Source: Ectothiorhodospiraceae bacterium BW-2
GTDB taxonomy: Bacteria > Pseudomonadota > Gammaproteobacteria > Thiohalomonadales > Thiohalomonadaceae
Direction of reading: 5' to 3'
Assembly (NCBI GenBank): GCA_008375315.1
Contig: CP032507.1
Span: 372,001-436,000, forward strand
Length of the DNA stretch: 64,000 bases
Made by a program: the position numbers and the translations under genes. Shown here in pieces: positions 1 through 11,680 of the stretch. Under the pieces are notes generated by a model that had not been told where the DNA came from, did no database searches, and saw nothing but the letters and a program-made list of their open reading frames with translations. The stretch's first letter is position 1; each line of letters starts with the position of its first letter.

Positions 1-17
1 GCTAGCGATAGGGAGTG

Positions 18-1529
18 TTAAGCGTGTTTCATGTGCGGAAATAGCAGCACATCGCGAATCGATGGCGAATCGGTTAATAGCATCACTAACCGATCAATCC
101 CGATCCCCTCCCCGGCCGTCGGCGGTAGGCCATACTCTAGTGCGGTGATATAGTCGGCATCGAAGTGCATCGCCTCCTCATCACCCGCCTCCTTCTCCTC
201 TACCTGCTGTTTAAAGCGACTGGCCTGATCTTCAGGATCATTTAACTCAGAGAAACCGTTGGCAATTTCACGCCCACCGACAAAAAACTCAAAGCGATCG
301 GTCACAAAAGGATCGCTATCGCTGCGCCGCGCTAACGGGGAGACCTCGGTCGGATAGGCGGTAATAAAGGTCGGCTGCTGCAGACGGTGCTCCACACTCT
401 TCTCAAAAATCTCAATCTGCACCTTGCCCAAACCGTAGTAGGGCTGCAACACAATCCCCAACTGTTGCGCCACTTGACGCGCTGTCGTCTCATTTTGTAG
501 CTGCGTTAAACTCAAAGCGGGATTAAAGTGCAGAATCGACTCTAGCACTGTCATGCGACTAAAGGGCTGACCAAAGTCGTAGCGCTCCCCCTGATACTCG
601 ATCGTGGTGGTGCCAAGTAGCGCTTGGGTCAACTCTCGTAGCATCGTCTCGGTTAAATCCATCAAATCGTGGTAATCGGCATAGGCCTGATAGAACTCAA
701 TCATAGTAAATTCGGGATTATGGCGCGACGATAGCCCCTCATTGCGAAAATTACGATTAATCTCATAGACCCGCTCAAAACCGCCGACCACCAGCCGTTT
801 TAGATAGAGCTCTGGGGCGATACGCAGATAGAGATCGATATCAAGGGCGTTATGGTGGGTAATAAACGGCCTAGCTGTCGCCCCGCCGGGAATCATCTGC
901 ATCATCGGCGTTTCGACCTCCAAAAAGTCGCGCCGGTTCATAAAATCGCGGATAAACTGCACAATTTTCGAGCGCAGAGTAAAGGTGCGCCGACTCTCTT
1001 CGCTCGCAATCAGATCAAGGTAGCGCTGGCGATAGCGAGTCTCCTGATCACTTAGACCATGAAACTTCTCCGGTAGCGGTCGCAGCGATTTGGTCAGTAA
1101 CTCAACTTTCGCTACCCGTAGCGATAGCTCCCCCTTACCGGTACGAAACAGCTCCCCAACCGCACCGACAATATCGCCAATATCCCAGTGCTTAAAGGCA
1201 TCGTTATAGAACGCCTCCCCCACCGCCTCGCGCTGAATGTAGAGCTGTAGCGAACCGCTCATATCTTGCACGGTCAGAAAACTCGCCTTGCCCATAATCC
1301 GTTTGGCCATCATGCGCCCGGCCACCCGACACTCGACGGCAGCCTCCGTCAGCTGCTGCTTATCATACGACTCATAGCGCTGTTGTAACTCTTTTGCGTA
1401 GCTATCGCGCCGAAACTGGTTCGGAAAAGCGACCGGCTGCTGCTGTCGCAGTCGCTGCAACTTCTCTCGCCGCTCGGCAATTAGTCGATTCTCATCCTGA
1501 CTCTCGTTAGGGGGGGTCGCGTCACTCAT
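18..1529 (-). CDS. lysS: Lysyl-tRNA synthetase, class II
   Basis: Charges tRNA-Lys with lysine using ATP in the cytoplasm. The 503-aa product has the N-terminal OB-fold anticodon-binding region (about residues 60-150) and the class II catalytic domain: motif 2 is seen as [15 protein letters not shown] and motif 3 near the C-terminus as [13 protein letters not shown]. The length matches bacterial LysS (about 500 aa). The ATG at 1529 follows an AAGGAG-type ribosome binding site. prfB, a common upstream neighbour of lysS, is not present; the next gene upstream is a divergent cytochrome gene. Family assignment is secure. Confidence 0.98.
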   Translation of the reverse strand: MSDATPPNESQDENRLIAERREKLQRLRQQQPVAFPNQFRRDSYAKELQQRYESYDKQQLTEAAVECRVAGRMMAKRIMGKASFLTVQDMSGSLQLYIQREAVGEAFYNDAFKHWDIGDIVGAVGELFRTGKGELSLRVAKVELLTKSLRPLPEKFHGLSDQETRYRQRYLDLIASEESRRTFTLRSKIVQFIRDFMNRRDFLEVETPMMQMIPGGATARPFITHHNALDIDLYLRIAPELYLKRLVVGGFERVYEINRNFRNEGLSSRHNPEFTMIEFYQAYADYHDLMDLTETMLRELTQALLGTTTIEYQGERYDFGQPFSRMTVLESILHFNPALSLTQLQNETTARQVAQQLGIVLQPYYGLGKVQIEIFEKSVEHRLQQPTFITAYPTEVSPLARRSDSDPFVTDRFEFFVGGREIANGFSELNDPEDQASRFKQQVEEKEAGDEEAMHFDADYITALEYGLPPTAGEGIGIDRLVMLLTDSPSIRDVLLFPHMKHA

Positions 1530-1745
1530 CGGTGCCTTCGCTCCTTATGTCTAAACATCTAAAGAGCGCCATTGTCGCTATCCCCCCCCAATTTGACAAG
1601 GGTTAGTGCAACTAAAATGGACTAAAAACGGCTCTAACTCTTGAGTTTAGCGCCTATTGCGTCCACCATAGCGCCTTTCGGGGCCACGGAGTCTCAACTC
1701 AGGCCCAACCTAACCGCCCCTTAACTTTTTTTAGGAGAATCGACT

Positions 1746-2201
1746 ATGTTAAAACCGCTTGTAGCCCTAACAACCCTCACCGCCCTACTAGCGACCCCCC
1801 CCCTTGCGCTAGCCGACGGCGATCAGCACCCTGCCATTAAATATCGTCAAGCCTCTATGGCGCTCATTGTCGCTAATGTTAAACCGATGGGCGATATGTT
1901 AAAAAATAAGATTCCTTGGAATGAGGCGCAGTTTCGTCAATATGCTAGCGATCTCGCCGCTGTCGCCTCCATCAATCAGCTACGCGGTTACCCCGATGAG
2001 ATGGTGATGGGTAAGACGGCTGCTAAAGAGGCGATTTGGGACAATTTCGACGACTTTAGCCAGAAGATGGAGCAGTTCCAGCAGGGAGCAGCCGAGCTAG
2101 CGCAGGTGAGCGGCAGCGGTGATCGTAAGCTCATCGGTGAGGCGTTTGCCACTGTCGGTAAGAGCTGCAAATCGTGCCACGACGACTACAAAGAGAAGTA
2201 G
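1746..2201 (+). CDS. Cytochrome c' (class II periplasmic c-type cytochrome)
   Basis: A 151-aa secreted haem protein. The N-terminus is a signal peptide ending in ALA at about residue 23. The only haem-binding motif is CKSCH at residues 141-145, close to the C-terminus. That C-terminal placement and the predicted four-helix body are typical of cytochrome c', a pentacoordinate haem protein associated with NO or other gas binding in purple and sulfur bacteria. A GGAGAAT ribosome binding site precedes the ATG. The exact physiological ligand cannot be told from sequence. The next gene begins 11 bp after its stop, so the two may be cotranscribed. Confidence 0.9.
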   Translation: MLKPLVALTTLTALLATPPLALADGDQHPAIKYRQASMALIVANVKPMGDMLKNKIPWNEAQFRQYASDLAAVASINQLRGYPDEMVMGKTAAKEAIWDNFDDFSQKMEQFQQGAAELAQVSGSGDRKLIGEAFATVGKSCKSCHDDYKEK

Positions 2202-2212
2202 AGGAGAGAGCG

Positions 2213-2473
2213 ATGCAACCTGAACAGGTCGCCGACATTGTGCGTCAGAGTTTTAACGACTGCGAAGTTAGCGTCAGTGGTGACAGTGGCCACCTTAATG
2301 TGACCGTCATCGGCGAACAGTTTGCCGGTATGAGCGCTGTCAATAAGCAGCGTTCGGTCTATAAGGTGCTGGCCGACTATATTACCAGTGGCGAACTGCA
2401 TGCGGTCAATATCCACTGCCACACCCCGTCCGAGAGGCAGAAGGCGCTCTCATTCCCAATCAGTGACAGCTAA
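2213..2473 (+). CDS. ibaG: BolA-family protein, IbaG type
   Basis: An 86-aa BolA/IbaG-like protein. Family members work with monothiol glutaredoxins in iron-sulfur or redox handling. The start is ATG 2213, preceded by GAGGAGAG at 2201-2208; an upstream in-frame ATG at 2174 lies inside the cytochrome gene and is unlikely. The central part carries the BolA core with a conserved His in the segment NIHCHTPSERQ near residues 70-80. Position directly upstream of murA is the classic ibaG-murA arrangement of Gammaproteobacteria, which supports IbaG over other BolA paralogues. Confidence 0.9.
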   Translation: MQPEQVADIVRQSFNDCEVSVSGDSGHLNVTVIGEQFAGMSAVNKQRSVYKVLADYITSGELHAVNIHCHTPSERQKALSFPISDS

Positions 2474-3766
<1,293 letters not shown>

Positions 3767-3793
3767 CTTTTAACGATTGTGATCCAATATACG

Positions 3794-4471
3794 ATGAGTC
3801 AACCCCCCTCCCCCCCGATCCGTATCGCCCTCTCTAAAGGGCGCATTTTTAAAGAGACCCTACCGCTGCTCGCGCTAGCCGGTATTGAACCTATCGATGA
3901 TCCCGAAACCAGCCGCAAACTGATTCTCGATACCAGCCGCGACGATGTCAAACTGGTGATGATTCGCGCCACCGATGTGCCCACCTATGTCGAGTATGGG
4001 GCGGCCGATCTAGGCGTCGCCGGCAAAGATGTACTGTTAGAGCAGGGGGGGGAGCGGCTGTTTGAGCTGCTCGATTTAGGTATCGCCCGCTGTCGCCTCA
4101 TGACCGCCGGTCGGGTCGATCACCCCCTAAGCCACAATCGGCTCAAAGTCGCGACGAAATTTGTCAAATCGACCGAAAAGTTCTTCGCCTCGAAGGGGCA
4201 GCAGGTCGAAATTATTAAACTCTACGGCTCGATGGAGCTAGCGCCGTTAGTCGGGCTAGCCGATCTAATTGTCGATCTGGTCGATACCGGCAACACCCTC
4301 AAAGCCAACGGCCTGCAACCTCTGGAGCATATTGCCGATATCTCCTCTCGCCTTATCGTCAACAAAGCGTCGATGAAGACCCGCTTTGAGCAGCTAAACA
4401 CCATTATTAGCCAGATTCGACAAGGTCTCGACGACCACACCTCTGCCACTCGATCCACTGGAGAACCGTAA
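3794..4471 (+). CDS. hisG: ATP phosphoribosyltransferase, short (HisZ-dependent) form
   Basis: Catalyses the first step of histidine synthesis (ATP + PRPP). The product is about 225 aa from ATG 3794 (an in-frame GTG lies at 3779), beginning with the characteristic [10 protein letters not shown] segment. It contains the two catalytic lobes but lacks the C-terminal regulatory domain of the 299-aa E. coli enzyme. Short HisG proteins need the HisZ regulatory subunit; no hisZ lies in this window. hisD follows 2 bp after the stop, so the pair is cotranscribed with murA. Confidence 0.96.
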   Translation: MSQPPSPPIRIALSKGRIFKETLPLLALAGIEPIDDPETSRKLILDTSRDDVKLVMIRATDVPTYVEYGAADLGVAGKDVLLEQGGERLFELLDLGIARCRLMTAGRVDHPLSHNRLKVATKFVKSTEKFFASKGQQVEIIKLYGSMELAPLVGLADLIVDLVDTGNTLKANGLQPLEHIADISSRLIVNKASMKTRFEQLNTIISQIRQGLDDHTSATRSTGEP

Positions 4472-4473
4472 CC

Positions 4474-5769
4474 ATGCAGCAACTTAACTATAACGACACT
4501 CAATTTTGGCACCAACTAGAGCAGAAACTGACTTGGGAGGGGGTCTCTGATGAGAGCGTCAATCAGACAGTACGGGAGATTTTGCACCGAGTCAAAACCG
4601 AAGGCGACAGCGCCGTCATCGACTATACCAACCGCTTTGATCGCATGGCTATCGGCCACGCGAGCGAACTAGAGCTACCACTATCGCGGCTACAGACGGC
4701 GTTACAGGGCCTACCGACCGAGCAGCGACAGGCGTTAGAGCTCTCGGCAGAGCGAATAAGAGAGTACCATCAGCGCCAGCGACAGCACTCTTGGCGCTAT
4801 ACCGAAGCCGATGGCACTGTGCTAGGACAGCAGATCACCCCGCTAGAGCGAGCCGGGCTCTATGTCCCCGGCGGTAAGGCGGCCTACCCCTCCTCAGTCC
4901 TTATGAACGCCATACCGGCCAAGGTCGCCGCTGTCGGTGAGCTGATTATGGTGGTGCCTACGCCCGCAGGCGAGGTCAATCCTCTGCTCTTAGCCGCGGC
5001 GGCTATCGCTCAAGTGGATCGAGTCTTTACTATCGGCGGTGCCCAAGCGATTGCCGCGCTCGCCTACGGTACCGAAACCGTGCCTAAGGTGGATAAAATC
5101 GTCGGCCCCGGCAATATCTTCGTCGCCACCGCCAAGGGGATGGTGTTTGGGACGGTCGGGATCGATATGATCGCCGGCCCCTCTGAAATTCTTATCCTCT
5201 GTGACGGCCAGACCGATCCCGACTGGATCGCGATGGATCTCTTCTCCCAAGCAGAGCACGATGAGGATGCCCAGTCGATTCTCATCTGCCCCGATAGCGC
5301 CTTTATCGACCAAGTGCGAGTTAGCATCGATCGCCTACTGCCAACCATGGAGCGTAGAGAGATTATCGACACTTCGCTACAGCAGCGCGGTCTCTTAATT
5401 GAGGTGCCCGATATGGAGGCGGCAGTGAAGGTCGCCAACTTTATCGCTCCGGAACATTTAGAGCTATCGGTTGCCGATCCCGAAGCACTACTGCCACAGA
5501 TCCACCACGCCGGTGCCATTTTTATGGGGCGCTATAGCGCTGAAGCATTAGGTGACTACTGCGCCGGCCCTAACCATGTGCTGCCTACCTCGCGCACCGC
5601 TCGCTTCTCCTCCCCCTTAGGGGTTTACGATTTTCAAAAGCGCTCCTCCCTGATCTTCTGCTCCGCTGCCGGAGCCGCTACCCTTGGCCATAGCGCCTCC
5701 ATTATGGCGCGGGGAGAGGGGTTGACAGCGCACGCCCGTTCGGCAGAGTATCGGCTTAGCCGAACCTAG
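4474..5769 (+). CDS. hisD: Histidinol dehydrogenase
   Basis: Last two oxidations of histidine synthesis (L-histidinol to L-histidine, NAD and zinc dependent). The product is 431 aa, the usual length. Visible family blocks include [21 protein letters not shown], the [13 protein letters not shown] segment, [14 protein letters not shown], the [10 protein letters not shown] loop and the zinc/catalytic region APEHLEL with a downstream [13 protein letters not shown]. It starts 2 bp after hisG. There is no hisC downstream; the next gene is dtd. Confidence 0.97.
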   Translation: MQQLNYNDTQFWHQLEQKLTWEGVSDESVNQTVREILHRVKTEGDSAVIDYTNRFDRMAIGHASELELPLSRLQTALQGLPTEQRQALELSAERIREYHQRQRQHSWRYTEADGTVLGQQITPLERAGLYVPGGKAAYPSSVLMNAIPAKVAAVGELIMVVPTPAGEVNPLLLAAAAIAQVDRVFTIGGAQAIAALAYGTETVPKVDKIVGPGNIFVATAKGMVFGTVGIDMIAGPSEILILCDGQTDPDWIAMDLFSQAEHDEDAQSILICPDSAFIDQVRVSIDRLLPTMERREIIDTSLQQRGLLIEVPDMEAAVKVANFIAPEHLELSVADPEALLPQIHHAGAIFMGRYSAEALGDYCAGPNHVLPTSRTARFSSPLGVYDFQKRSSLIFCSAAGAATLGHSASIMARGEGLTAHARSAEYRLSRT

Positions 5770-5779
5770 CTAAGGCGCT

Positions 5780-6217
5780 ATGATTGGGCTGTTACAGCGG
5801 GTTTGCCACGCTTCGGTCGCTATTCAGGGCGAAACGGTGGCGCAAATCGACCAAGGCCTACTGGTGTTTATCGGTATTGAGCGACAAGATAGCCGCGCGA
5901 AGGCCGATCGACTCTTGCAGCGGCTGTTAACCTACCGAGTCTTTGCCGATAGCGAGGGCAAGATGAATCTAAATCTGCAACAGATCGAGGGGGGGCTGCT
6001 GCTGGTGCCCCAATTTACTCTGCCGGCCGATACCCGTAAGGGTAATCGTCCCGGATTTAGCCCTGCCGCCCCCCCTGAGGTGGGCGAAGAGCTGTTTAGC
6101 TATCTATTGACTCTGGCCCAAGCGGCACACACCCCAACGGCGAGCGGTCGCTTTGGTGCCGATATGCAGATTAGCTTGACCAATGATGGCCCAGTCACCT
6201 TCTGGCTACAGGGATAG
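5780..6217 (+). CDS. dtd: D-aminoacyl-tRNA deacylase
   Basis: Removes D-amino acids and glycine mischarged onto tRNA. The 145-aa product has the family length and the C-terminal block SLTNDGPVTFWLQG with the GPVT cross-subunit motif. The first active-site motif, usually SQFTL, reads PQFTL here (in LLVPQFTLPADT), so the usual serine is replaced by proline. The rest of the motif and the downstream NRPGFSPAAPP are normal. It lies 10 bp after hisD in the same direction, and the next gene starts 3 bp after its stop. Confidence 0.93.
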   Translation: MIGLLQRVCHASVAIQGETVAQIDQGLLVFIGIERQDSRAKADRLLQRLLTYRVFADSEGKMNLNLQQIEGGLLLVPQFTLPADTRKGNRPGFSPAAPPEVGEELFSYLLTLAQAAHTPTASGRFGADMQISLTNDGPVTFWLQG

Positions 6218-6220
6218 CGT

Positions 6221-6925
6221 ATGTTTCGTCTGCTTCGTCTCATTCGTACCTCGATTGGCAAAAAGCTGCTAATGTCGCTCTCGGGGCTAGTGCTGATTCT
6301 GTTTATCATCGGCCATGCGGTCGGTAATTTAACCATCTTTGTCAGCGCCAATGCGCTCAATACCTACGCCCACTGGCTACAGGAGAATCCGCTGCTGTGG
6401 TTAATACGGTTCGGCATGATCGCCATTTTGATGATTCACATTGCGCTAGCGGTGGTGGTTAGTCGTGAAAATCGCCGCTCCCGTTCGTGCGACTATGGTC
6501 ACGATACCCTCTGGCTGCGCCGTGTTAAGCACCCTTTTATGATGTGGAGTGGCGCTATTTTGCTACTGTTTTTGCTGTTCCATATCGGCCATCTTACGCT
6601 CGGTATCGGCGGCGAGCGCTATATGGCGCGACTCGATCACCAAGGGTATGTCGATGTCTATGCTCGGGTAGTCCTCTCATTTACCAACCCGTGGTTAACG
6701 ACTCTCTATCTCATCGCTATGGCAGCGTTAGGGCTCCACCTCTACCACGCTATTCGTAGCGTTTTTCAGACCCTCGGTTTCTATCACGATAACTACTTTG
6801 GCTTCTTTCATACCCTAGCACTGCTATTAACCCTGTTCACTGTCATCGGATTTATCCTTATTCTGCTCACTGCCCTACTAGGGGGGTTTGAGCTTGCAAC
6901 GGAGATTGACCATGCAGGTACCTGA
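6221..6925 (+). CDS. Succinate dehydrogenase/fumarate reductase cytochrome b subunit (five-helix type)
   Basis: A 234-aa membrane anchor of a succinate:quinone oxidoreductase. About five transmembrane helices are visible, with histidines in typical haem-ligand positions ([11 protein letters not shown] in helix 1, [11 protein letters not shown], and [16 protein letters not shown]). Size and layout match the single large diheme anchor of Bacillus/Wolinella/Bacteroidota-type enzymes rather than the paired SdhC/SdhD of E. coli. The flavoprotein gene overlaps its end by 14 bp. Whether the enzyme runs as succinate dehydrogenase or fumarate reductase cannot be decided. Confidence 0.9.
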   Translation: MFRLLRLIRTSIGKKLLMSLSGLVLILFIIGHAVGNLTIFVSANALNTYAHWLQENPLLWLIRFGMIAILMIHIALAVVVSRENRRSRSCDYGHDTLWLRRVKHPFMMWSGAILLLFLLFHIGHLTLGIGGERYMARLDHQGYVDVYARVVLSFTNPWLTTLYLIAMAALGLHLYHAIRSVFQTLGFYHDNYFGFFHTLALLLTLFTVIGFILILLTALLGGFELATEIDHAGT

Positions 6926-8825
6926 TAGCCGCACCCCCTCCGGCCCGCTGGCTGACAAATGGGATAACTGCCGTAACCAGCTACAGCTTATTAGCCCCAA
7001 TAATAAACCCCGCTATCGGGTGATTGTGGTCGGTAGCGGCCTAGCCGGCGCGTCAGCCGCCGCCACGATGGCGGAGCTCGGCTATCGGGTCGAACTCTTT
7101 ACCTTTCACGACTCCCCGCGCCGCGCCCACTCTATCGCAGCTCAGGGGGGGATTAACGCCGCTAAAAACTACCGTAACGATGGCGACAGCATTCAGCGTC
7201 TCTTTTACGATACGATTAAGGGGGGCGATTTTCGCTCGCGTGAGGCCAATGTCTATCGACTCGCTCAGGTGAGCGGCAATATTATCGATCAGTGCGTTGC
7301 TCAAGGGGTGCCATTCGCCCGCGATTATGGCGGCTATCTCGATAACCGCTCCTTTGGCGGCACTCTCGTCTCGCGCACCTTCTATGCCCGTGGTCAGACC
7401 GGACAGCAGCTACTACTCGGTGCGTATGGGGCGATGAATCGTCAGATTCATAGCGGTCGGATTAAGCTCTATACCCGCAGCGAGATGCTCGATCTGGTCG
7501 TGGTTAACGGTCGCGCCCGCGGTATTATCGTCCGTCATCTGGTGAACGGTCAAATTAGCCGCCATATCGCCGATGCGGTGGTGCTGGCCACCGGTGGCTA
7601 TAGTAATATCTACTACCTCTCTACCAATGCAGCGGGCTGTAATGTCACCGCCACCTGGCGCGCCTATCAGCGCGGGGCGCTGTTTGCTAACCCCTGTTTT
7701 ACCCAAATTCACCCCACCTGTACCCCACTGAGCCACCCCGGTCAGGCGAAACTGACCCTTATGTCGGAGTCGCTACGAAACCATGGCCGACTCTGGGTAC
7801 CGCAACAGGCGGGGGATAGCCGCCCCGCTAACGACATTCCACTCTCAGAACGGGACTACTTTTTAGAGCGCAAATACCCCGCCTACGGCAATCTGTCACC
7901 TCGTGATATCGCCTCCCGTGCCGTCAAAGAGGTCTGCGATGAGGGGCGCGGCGTCGGGGCGATGGGGCGCAGCGTCTATCTCGACTTTGCCGATGCCATT
8001 GCCACCATGGGGCGGGAGGCGATTGAGCAGCACTACGCCAATCTGTTTGAGATGTATCAAAATATCACCCATGATGATCCGTGGCAGGTGCCGATGCAGA
8101 TCTACCCGGCGCCCCACTACACTATGGGTGGGCTGTGGGTTGATTACCATCTGATGAGTTCCATTCCGGGGCTGTTTGTCATTGGGGAGGCGAACTTCTC
8201 CGATCACGGGGCTAACCGCCTTGGCGCTAGCGCACTGATGCAGGGGTTAGCCGATGGCTATTTTATTTTGCCGCAGACCATAGGGGACTTTTTAGCGCAG
8301 CATCGCCCCGATCGACTCGACACAACAGCCGCTCCGTTTATCGCCGCAGAAACCGACGCTAAAGCGCGAATGGATGCCCTGTTAGCCATTAACGGACGCC
8401 GCTCGGTCACCGAGTTTCATCGTCAACTCGGAGAGATATTGTGGCAAGGTTGCGGTATGTCGCGCTCCGCTGCCTCATTACAACAGGCTTTAACTCAAAT
8501 TGAGGCGCTTGAGCATCAGTTTTGGCACGATCTGGCGCTCTGCGGTCACAGCGAGCAGCTGAATCAGAGTCTGGAACGCGCCGGTCGGGTCGCCGATTTT
8601 ATGCAGTTTGCTAAATTAATGTGTCTTGACGCACTGCAACGGGAGGAGTCGTGTGGTGCCCACTTTCGGGAGGAGTTTCAGAGCAGCGGCGAAGCGGCGC
8701 GTAATGATACCGCTTTTAGCCATGTCGCCTGCTGGTACAGGGGTGAAGGTGGCGATGCAGCGCAGCGGCTGACTGAGCCGCTACAGTTTGACAATATCGC
8801 CTTGGCAGTTAGGAACTATAAATAG
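6912..8825 (+). CDS. Succinate dehydrogenase/fumarate reductase flavoprotein subunit
   Basis: FAD-containing catalytic subunit, 637 aa from ATG 6912 (GGAG at 6901-6904). It has an N-terminal Rossmann motif [12 protein letters not shown], the covalent FAD-histidine segment [12 protein letters not shown], the active-site region around HPTC, and [22 protein letters not shown]. Sequence style matches the non-E. coli (Bacillus/delta/Bacteroidota) class, agreeing with the five-helix anchor upstream. The natural C-terminus (VRNYK) is present, but no sdhB/frdB follows: the convergent flgL gene overlaps the last 10 bp. The iron-sulfur subunit must be encoded elsewhere, or the complex is broken. Confidence 0.93.
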   Translation: MQVPDSRTPSGPLADKWDNCRNQLQLISPNNKPRYRVIVVGSGLAGASAAATMAELGYRVELFTFHDSPRRAHSIAAQGGINAAKNYRNDGDSIQRLFYDTIKGGDFRSREANVYRLAQVSGNIIDQCVAQGVPFARDYGGYLDNRSFGGTLVSRTFYARGQTGQQLLLGAYGAMNRQIHSGRIKLYTRSEMLDLVVVNGRARGIIVRHLVNGQISRHIADAVVLATGGYSNIYYLSTNAAGCNVTATWRAYQRGALFANPCFTQIHPTCTPLSHPGQAKLTLMSESLRNHGRLWVPQQAGDSRPANDIPLSERDYFLERKYPAYGNLSPRDIASRAVKEVCDEGRGVGAMGRSVYLDFADAIATMGREAIEQHYANLFEMYQNITHDDPWQVPMQIYPAPHYTMGGLWVDYHLMSSIPGLFVIGEANFSDHGANRLGASALMQGLADGYFILPQTIGDFLAQHRPDRLDTTAAPFIAAETDAKARMDALLAINGRRSVTEFHRQLGEILWQGCGMSRSAASLQQALTQIEALEHQFWHDLALCGHSEQLNQSLERAGRVADFMQFAKLMCLDALQREESCGAHFREEFQSSGEAARNDTAFSHVACWYRGEGGDAAQRLTEPLQFDNIALAVRNYK

Positions 8826-9766
8826 TTAAACAGACTAAGCTGATTGACTCGGGTATAGGTCTGCTGTAGTGCCTGCATTGAGGTCATCTCTTGGGTTAAG
8901 GAGGTAATCGCCTCGGTAATATCGACATCATGCACATCGGCCTTCTTCTGCTCTAAATAGAGCGAGTAGTCGAGATTGACCTCGCGCTGGGAGCTAATCA
9001 TATTCATCCGTGCCCCGGCTTCCGCCTGAGCATTAGTCACCCGCTCCATCACGGTATCAATTTGGCTTAAAATCGAACCGCCACTAGCAAGATTATCGGC
9101 TTTCAGCTCTTCGGCAAAATTCATAATCAGTGCGGCGATATTTTCACCGCCGTTGGTTCCCGGTGCTGTGCCGGTGCCAAACAGCGCATCGCCGTTACTT
9201 AACTGACCGGCATGGCCTAACGGCATCGTCACTCCATCGGCAATTCTGACCGCGCGTTGATTGTTATCACCGCTATAAGCACCCTGCCAAGTCGGTGGCG
9301 TGGTCGCTGGGGCAATTTCGGTCAAACTAAACGGTGTCACACTGCTGTTATAGCCGGAGAAGATATACTCCCCATCACTCCCTTTCGCATTCATCAGCCC
9401 AACTAGCTGTTCTGCCGCCAGTTCAAACTGTTTGGCCACTGCCGCCCGATCCTGAGTATTGAGGGTACCATTGACCGCCCGTACCGCCTCTTCGCGTACC
9501 GACTGCAAGACATCGCCAATGCTCTGTAGGTTGGTCTCCTCAAACTCTAATCGCGTCTCAGCGTAGTCCATATTGGAACTAAACTGCTCATAGCGGGCAA
9601 TTTCGCGCGTTAGCTCGTTAATTCTTGCCGCTCCGGCCGGATCGTCCGATAGCTTCTGAATACGCTGCCCCGAGCTAATTTGAGTCTGTAGGTTGGCAAT
9701 TTTCTCATACTTATTTTGCATCGCCTCAATAGAGAGGCGCTGCATGGTGGTTGTGGCCAGTTTCAT
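8816..9766 (-). CDS. flgL: Flagellar hook-associated protein 3
   Basis: Hook-filament junction protein exported by the flagellar type III system. The product is 316 aa with the flagellin-like N-terminal helix ([20 protein letters not shown]) and C-terminal helix ([27 protein letters not shown]), which pack together in the D0/D1 rod; the middle is variable. It lies 28 bp downstream of flgK and is presumably transcribed from the same sigma-28 promoter. Its end overlaps the convergent flavoprotein gene by 10 bp. Confidence 0.94.
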   Translation of the reverse strand: MKLATTTMQRLSIEAMQNKYEKIANLQTQISSGQRIQKLSDDPAGAARINELTREIARYEQFSSNMDYAETRLEFEETNLQSIGDVLQSVREEAVRAVNGTLNTQDRAAVAKQFELAAEQLVGLMNAKGSDGEYIFSGYNSSVTPFSLTEIAPATTPPTWQGAYSGDNNQRAVRIADGVTMPLGHAGQLSNGDALFGTGTAPGTNGGENIAALIMNFAEELKADNLASGGSILSQIDTVMERVTNAQAEAGARMNMISSQREVNLDYSLYLEQKKADVHDVDITEAITSLTQEMTSMQALQQTYTRVNQLSLFNYL

Positions 9767-9794
9767 ACTATGAACTCCCGCTTAGTAACTATCA

Positions 9795-11468
9795 TTAGAC
9801 CCGTATTGAGCCGATTAAAATCCGAAACATCTCATCTGAGGCTGACATCACCTTAGCGGCCGCCTGATAGGCCTGTTGATAGCGCATGAGATTGGCCGCC
9901 TCCTCATCCAGATTAACTCCAGAGACATCATCCCGTGCCCGGCGTGACTGCTGATAGATCACCTCACTCGCCTCATAGGAGACTTTAGCCGAGTTAGCTT
10001 TCGAGCCAATATAGGAGACTAACCCCTCGTAGATCATATCGGCCGATTGGGTACTGCCATTAAAGCCTCTAAATTGCCCAACCTCAGCGAGTTGAGCCGC
10101 GATGACATTATTGCCCTCTTGGCCTGCGGTATCAGAGGCGGCAATATCGCGTGGCTCTTTAATCAGCAGCGCCATATCGCGGGCATTATTGGCAAAGGGG
10201 GTGACCAAAAAGCGATCACCGTTAGCGGCCACTCCTGAGGTGGTCAGGGTGACGCCATTAAAGGTAAAACTGGTCGCCGCACCACCCGCTCCAGCAAAGG
10301 TCTGTTCACTGCTATCGCGCTGATTAGTTACCTTCCACGCATCGGCAGGCCCATCATACTCGACTAGATATTGCGCTCCGCGCCAACTATCGATCACAGT
10401 ATCACTGTTAGTCGCTGGCAGAGGTGCAAAAGTATAGTCGTAGGCAACCGTGGCACCACTGCTATTGCTGCTACTATTGTAGGAGATAGCGGGGGCGGCG
10501 CTATTAAAAAATGGCTCATTGGTATCTCCATCCATATCAAAGCCATTTTGATGCAACTCATTAAACTTAATTGAGATTCCGGCTGCCATTAAACCAATAT
10601 CGTCTTTGGTGCGCTGTAACACTCCCTCTTTAAAATCGAGAGTCGCTCCAATTTTACCGCCATTAATTCGGTCAGTCACATCGGTAAAGCTGCCGGTATT
10701 GGTCACAATTCCAATTTTACGGGTATAACCACCAAACTCCGTCGTTTGCAGACTAAAGGTATTATGGTTCGCTCCGACGACTAGATTTTGACCATCGCCA
10801 ATGTAGATATTATTGGTGCCGTTGGGCATGTCGATGGTTTTTACCGAGACATACTCCGAGAGCAGATTAATTAACTGATCGCGTTGGTCTAGCAGATCAT
10901 TGGGTGTATCTTCGGCGGAAGTGGCAACATCCTGAATGTTGCTGTTAATGCCGGCAATTTGGGCAGCGAGTTCATTAACTGCCATCACCGAATCGGAGAG
11001 CTGATTATTTACCTGCTCGTCAATGGCGTTCAGGCGGTTACCTACCTCACGAAAGCGGGAGGCAAGGGTCTCCCCCCGCCCTAGCATCTCCTCCCGAGCG
11101 GCAATAGAGGTCGGATCGTTAGCCACATTCTCAACCGCATTAAAAAAGTCTTGGTTAAAGCGGCCGATACCGGTCTCGCTGTTAACTAGGATTTGGTCTA
11201 TCTCATCCATCAGATCCAAAGAGAGGTTATGCTCCTCTTTACGAGAGATGCTCTCCTGAAGATCGCGGCTCAGGTACTCATTGTAGTGGCGACGAATACC
11301 CTTGACTTCGACACCGGTACCCATCCCCCCCTCACTTCTGCGGGCAGTGAATTCGGTCTGTTGGCGAGTATAGCCCTCAGTATGGACATTGGCGATGTTA
11401 TTTGAGGTGGTCACCAGTGCATTTTGAAAGGCTACCAGCGCCGCACGCCCATTGGTAATAAGATCCAT
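9795..11468 (-). CDS. flgK: Flagellar hook-associated protein 1
   Basis: First hook-filament junction protein. The product is 557 aa. The N-terminus has the rod/hook signature ALVAFQNALVTTSNNIANVHTEGYTRQ, and the C-terminus has the FlgK block SGVNLDEEAANLMRYQQAYQAAAKVM. The middle is a variable, Ser/Thr/Asn-rich domain. A GGGAG ribosome binding site precedes ATG 11468, and a near-perfect FliA promoter lies about 50-75 bp upstream. No other flagellar genes are in the window, so flgKL is a late-class pair detached from, or at the end of, the main cluster. Confidence 0.95.
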   Translation of the reverse strand: MDLITNGRAALVAFQNALVTTSNNIANVHTEGYTRQQTEFTARRSEGGMGTGVEVKGIRRHYNEYLSRDLQESISRKEEHNLSLDLMDEIDQILVNSETGIGRFNQDFFNAVENVANDPTSIAAREEMLGRGETLASRFREVGNRLNAIDEQVNNQLSDSVMAVNELAAQIAGINSNIQDVATSAEDTPNDLLDQRDQLINLLSEYVSVKTIDMPNGTNNIYIGDGQNLVVGANHNTFSLQTTEFGGYTRKIGIVTNTGSFTDVTDRINGGKIGATLDFKEGVLQRTKDDIGLMAAGISIKFNELHQNGFDMDGDTNEPFFNSAAPAISYNSSSNSSGATVAYDYTFAPLPATNSDTVIDSWRGAQYLVEYDGPADAWKVTNQRDSSEQTFAGAGGAATSFTFNGVTLTTSGVAANGDRFLVTPFANNARDMALLIKEPRDIAASDTAGQEGNNVIAAQLAEVGQFRGFNGSTQSADMIYEGLVSYIGSKANSAKVSYEASEVIYQQSRRARDDVSGVNLDEEAANLMRYQQAYQAAAKVMSASDEMFRILIGSIRV

Positions 11469-11515
11469 AAGGGTTACTCCCGTGATAAAAAATGACTCAA
11501 ATCCAACTGCCTATT

Positions 11516-11542
11516 ATATCGGCAATTCCCCTCTAAACTTAA
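11516..11542 (-). promoter_or_regulatory. Sigma-28 (FliA) promoter for flgKL
   Basis: On the minus strand the sequence is TTAAGTTT, 11 bases, GCCGATAT. The enteric FliA consensus is TAAAGTTT-N11-GCCGATAA, so spacing is exact and 14 of 16 positions match. It lies 48 bp upstream of the flgK ATG and points at it. This places flgKL in the late flagellar class, transcribed once FliA is released. Confidence 0.88.
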
Positions 11543-11646
11543 ACTAGCCCCGAACTACCAAAAAATAAACCGCCCAACACAAATAAAAAATATATTTAAA
11601 ATCATGATGATAACTATTGTTGGTAATATTTTTCACCCAGTGGGGG

Positions 11647-11674
11647 TTGACTTATATTAGAAAACAGTTATATT
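11647..11674 (+). promoter_or_regulatory. Sigma-70 promoter of the small RNA candidate
   Basis: TTGACT at 11647-11652, a 16-bp spacer, and TATATT at 11669-11674. Both hexamers are one mismatch from consensus. The predicted start is near 11681. No protein gene follows in this direction before a strong terminator about 95 nt later. Confidence 0.75.
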
Positions 11675-11680
11675 AACAGC

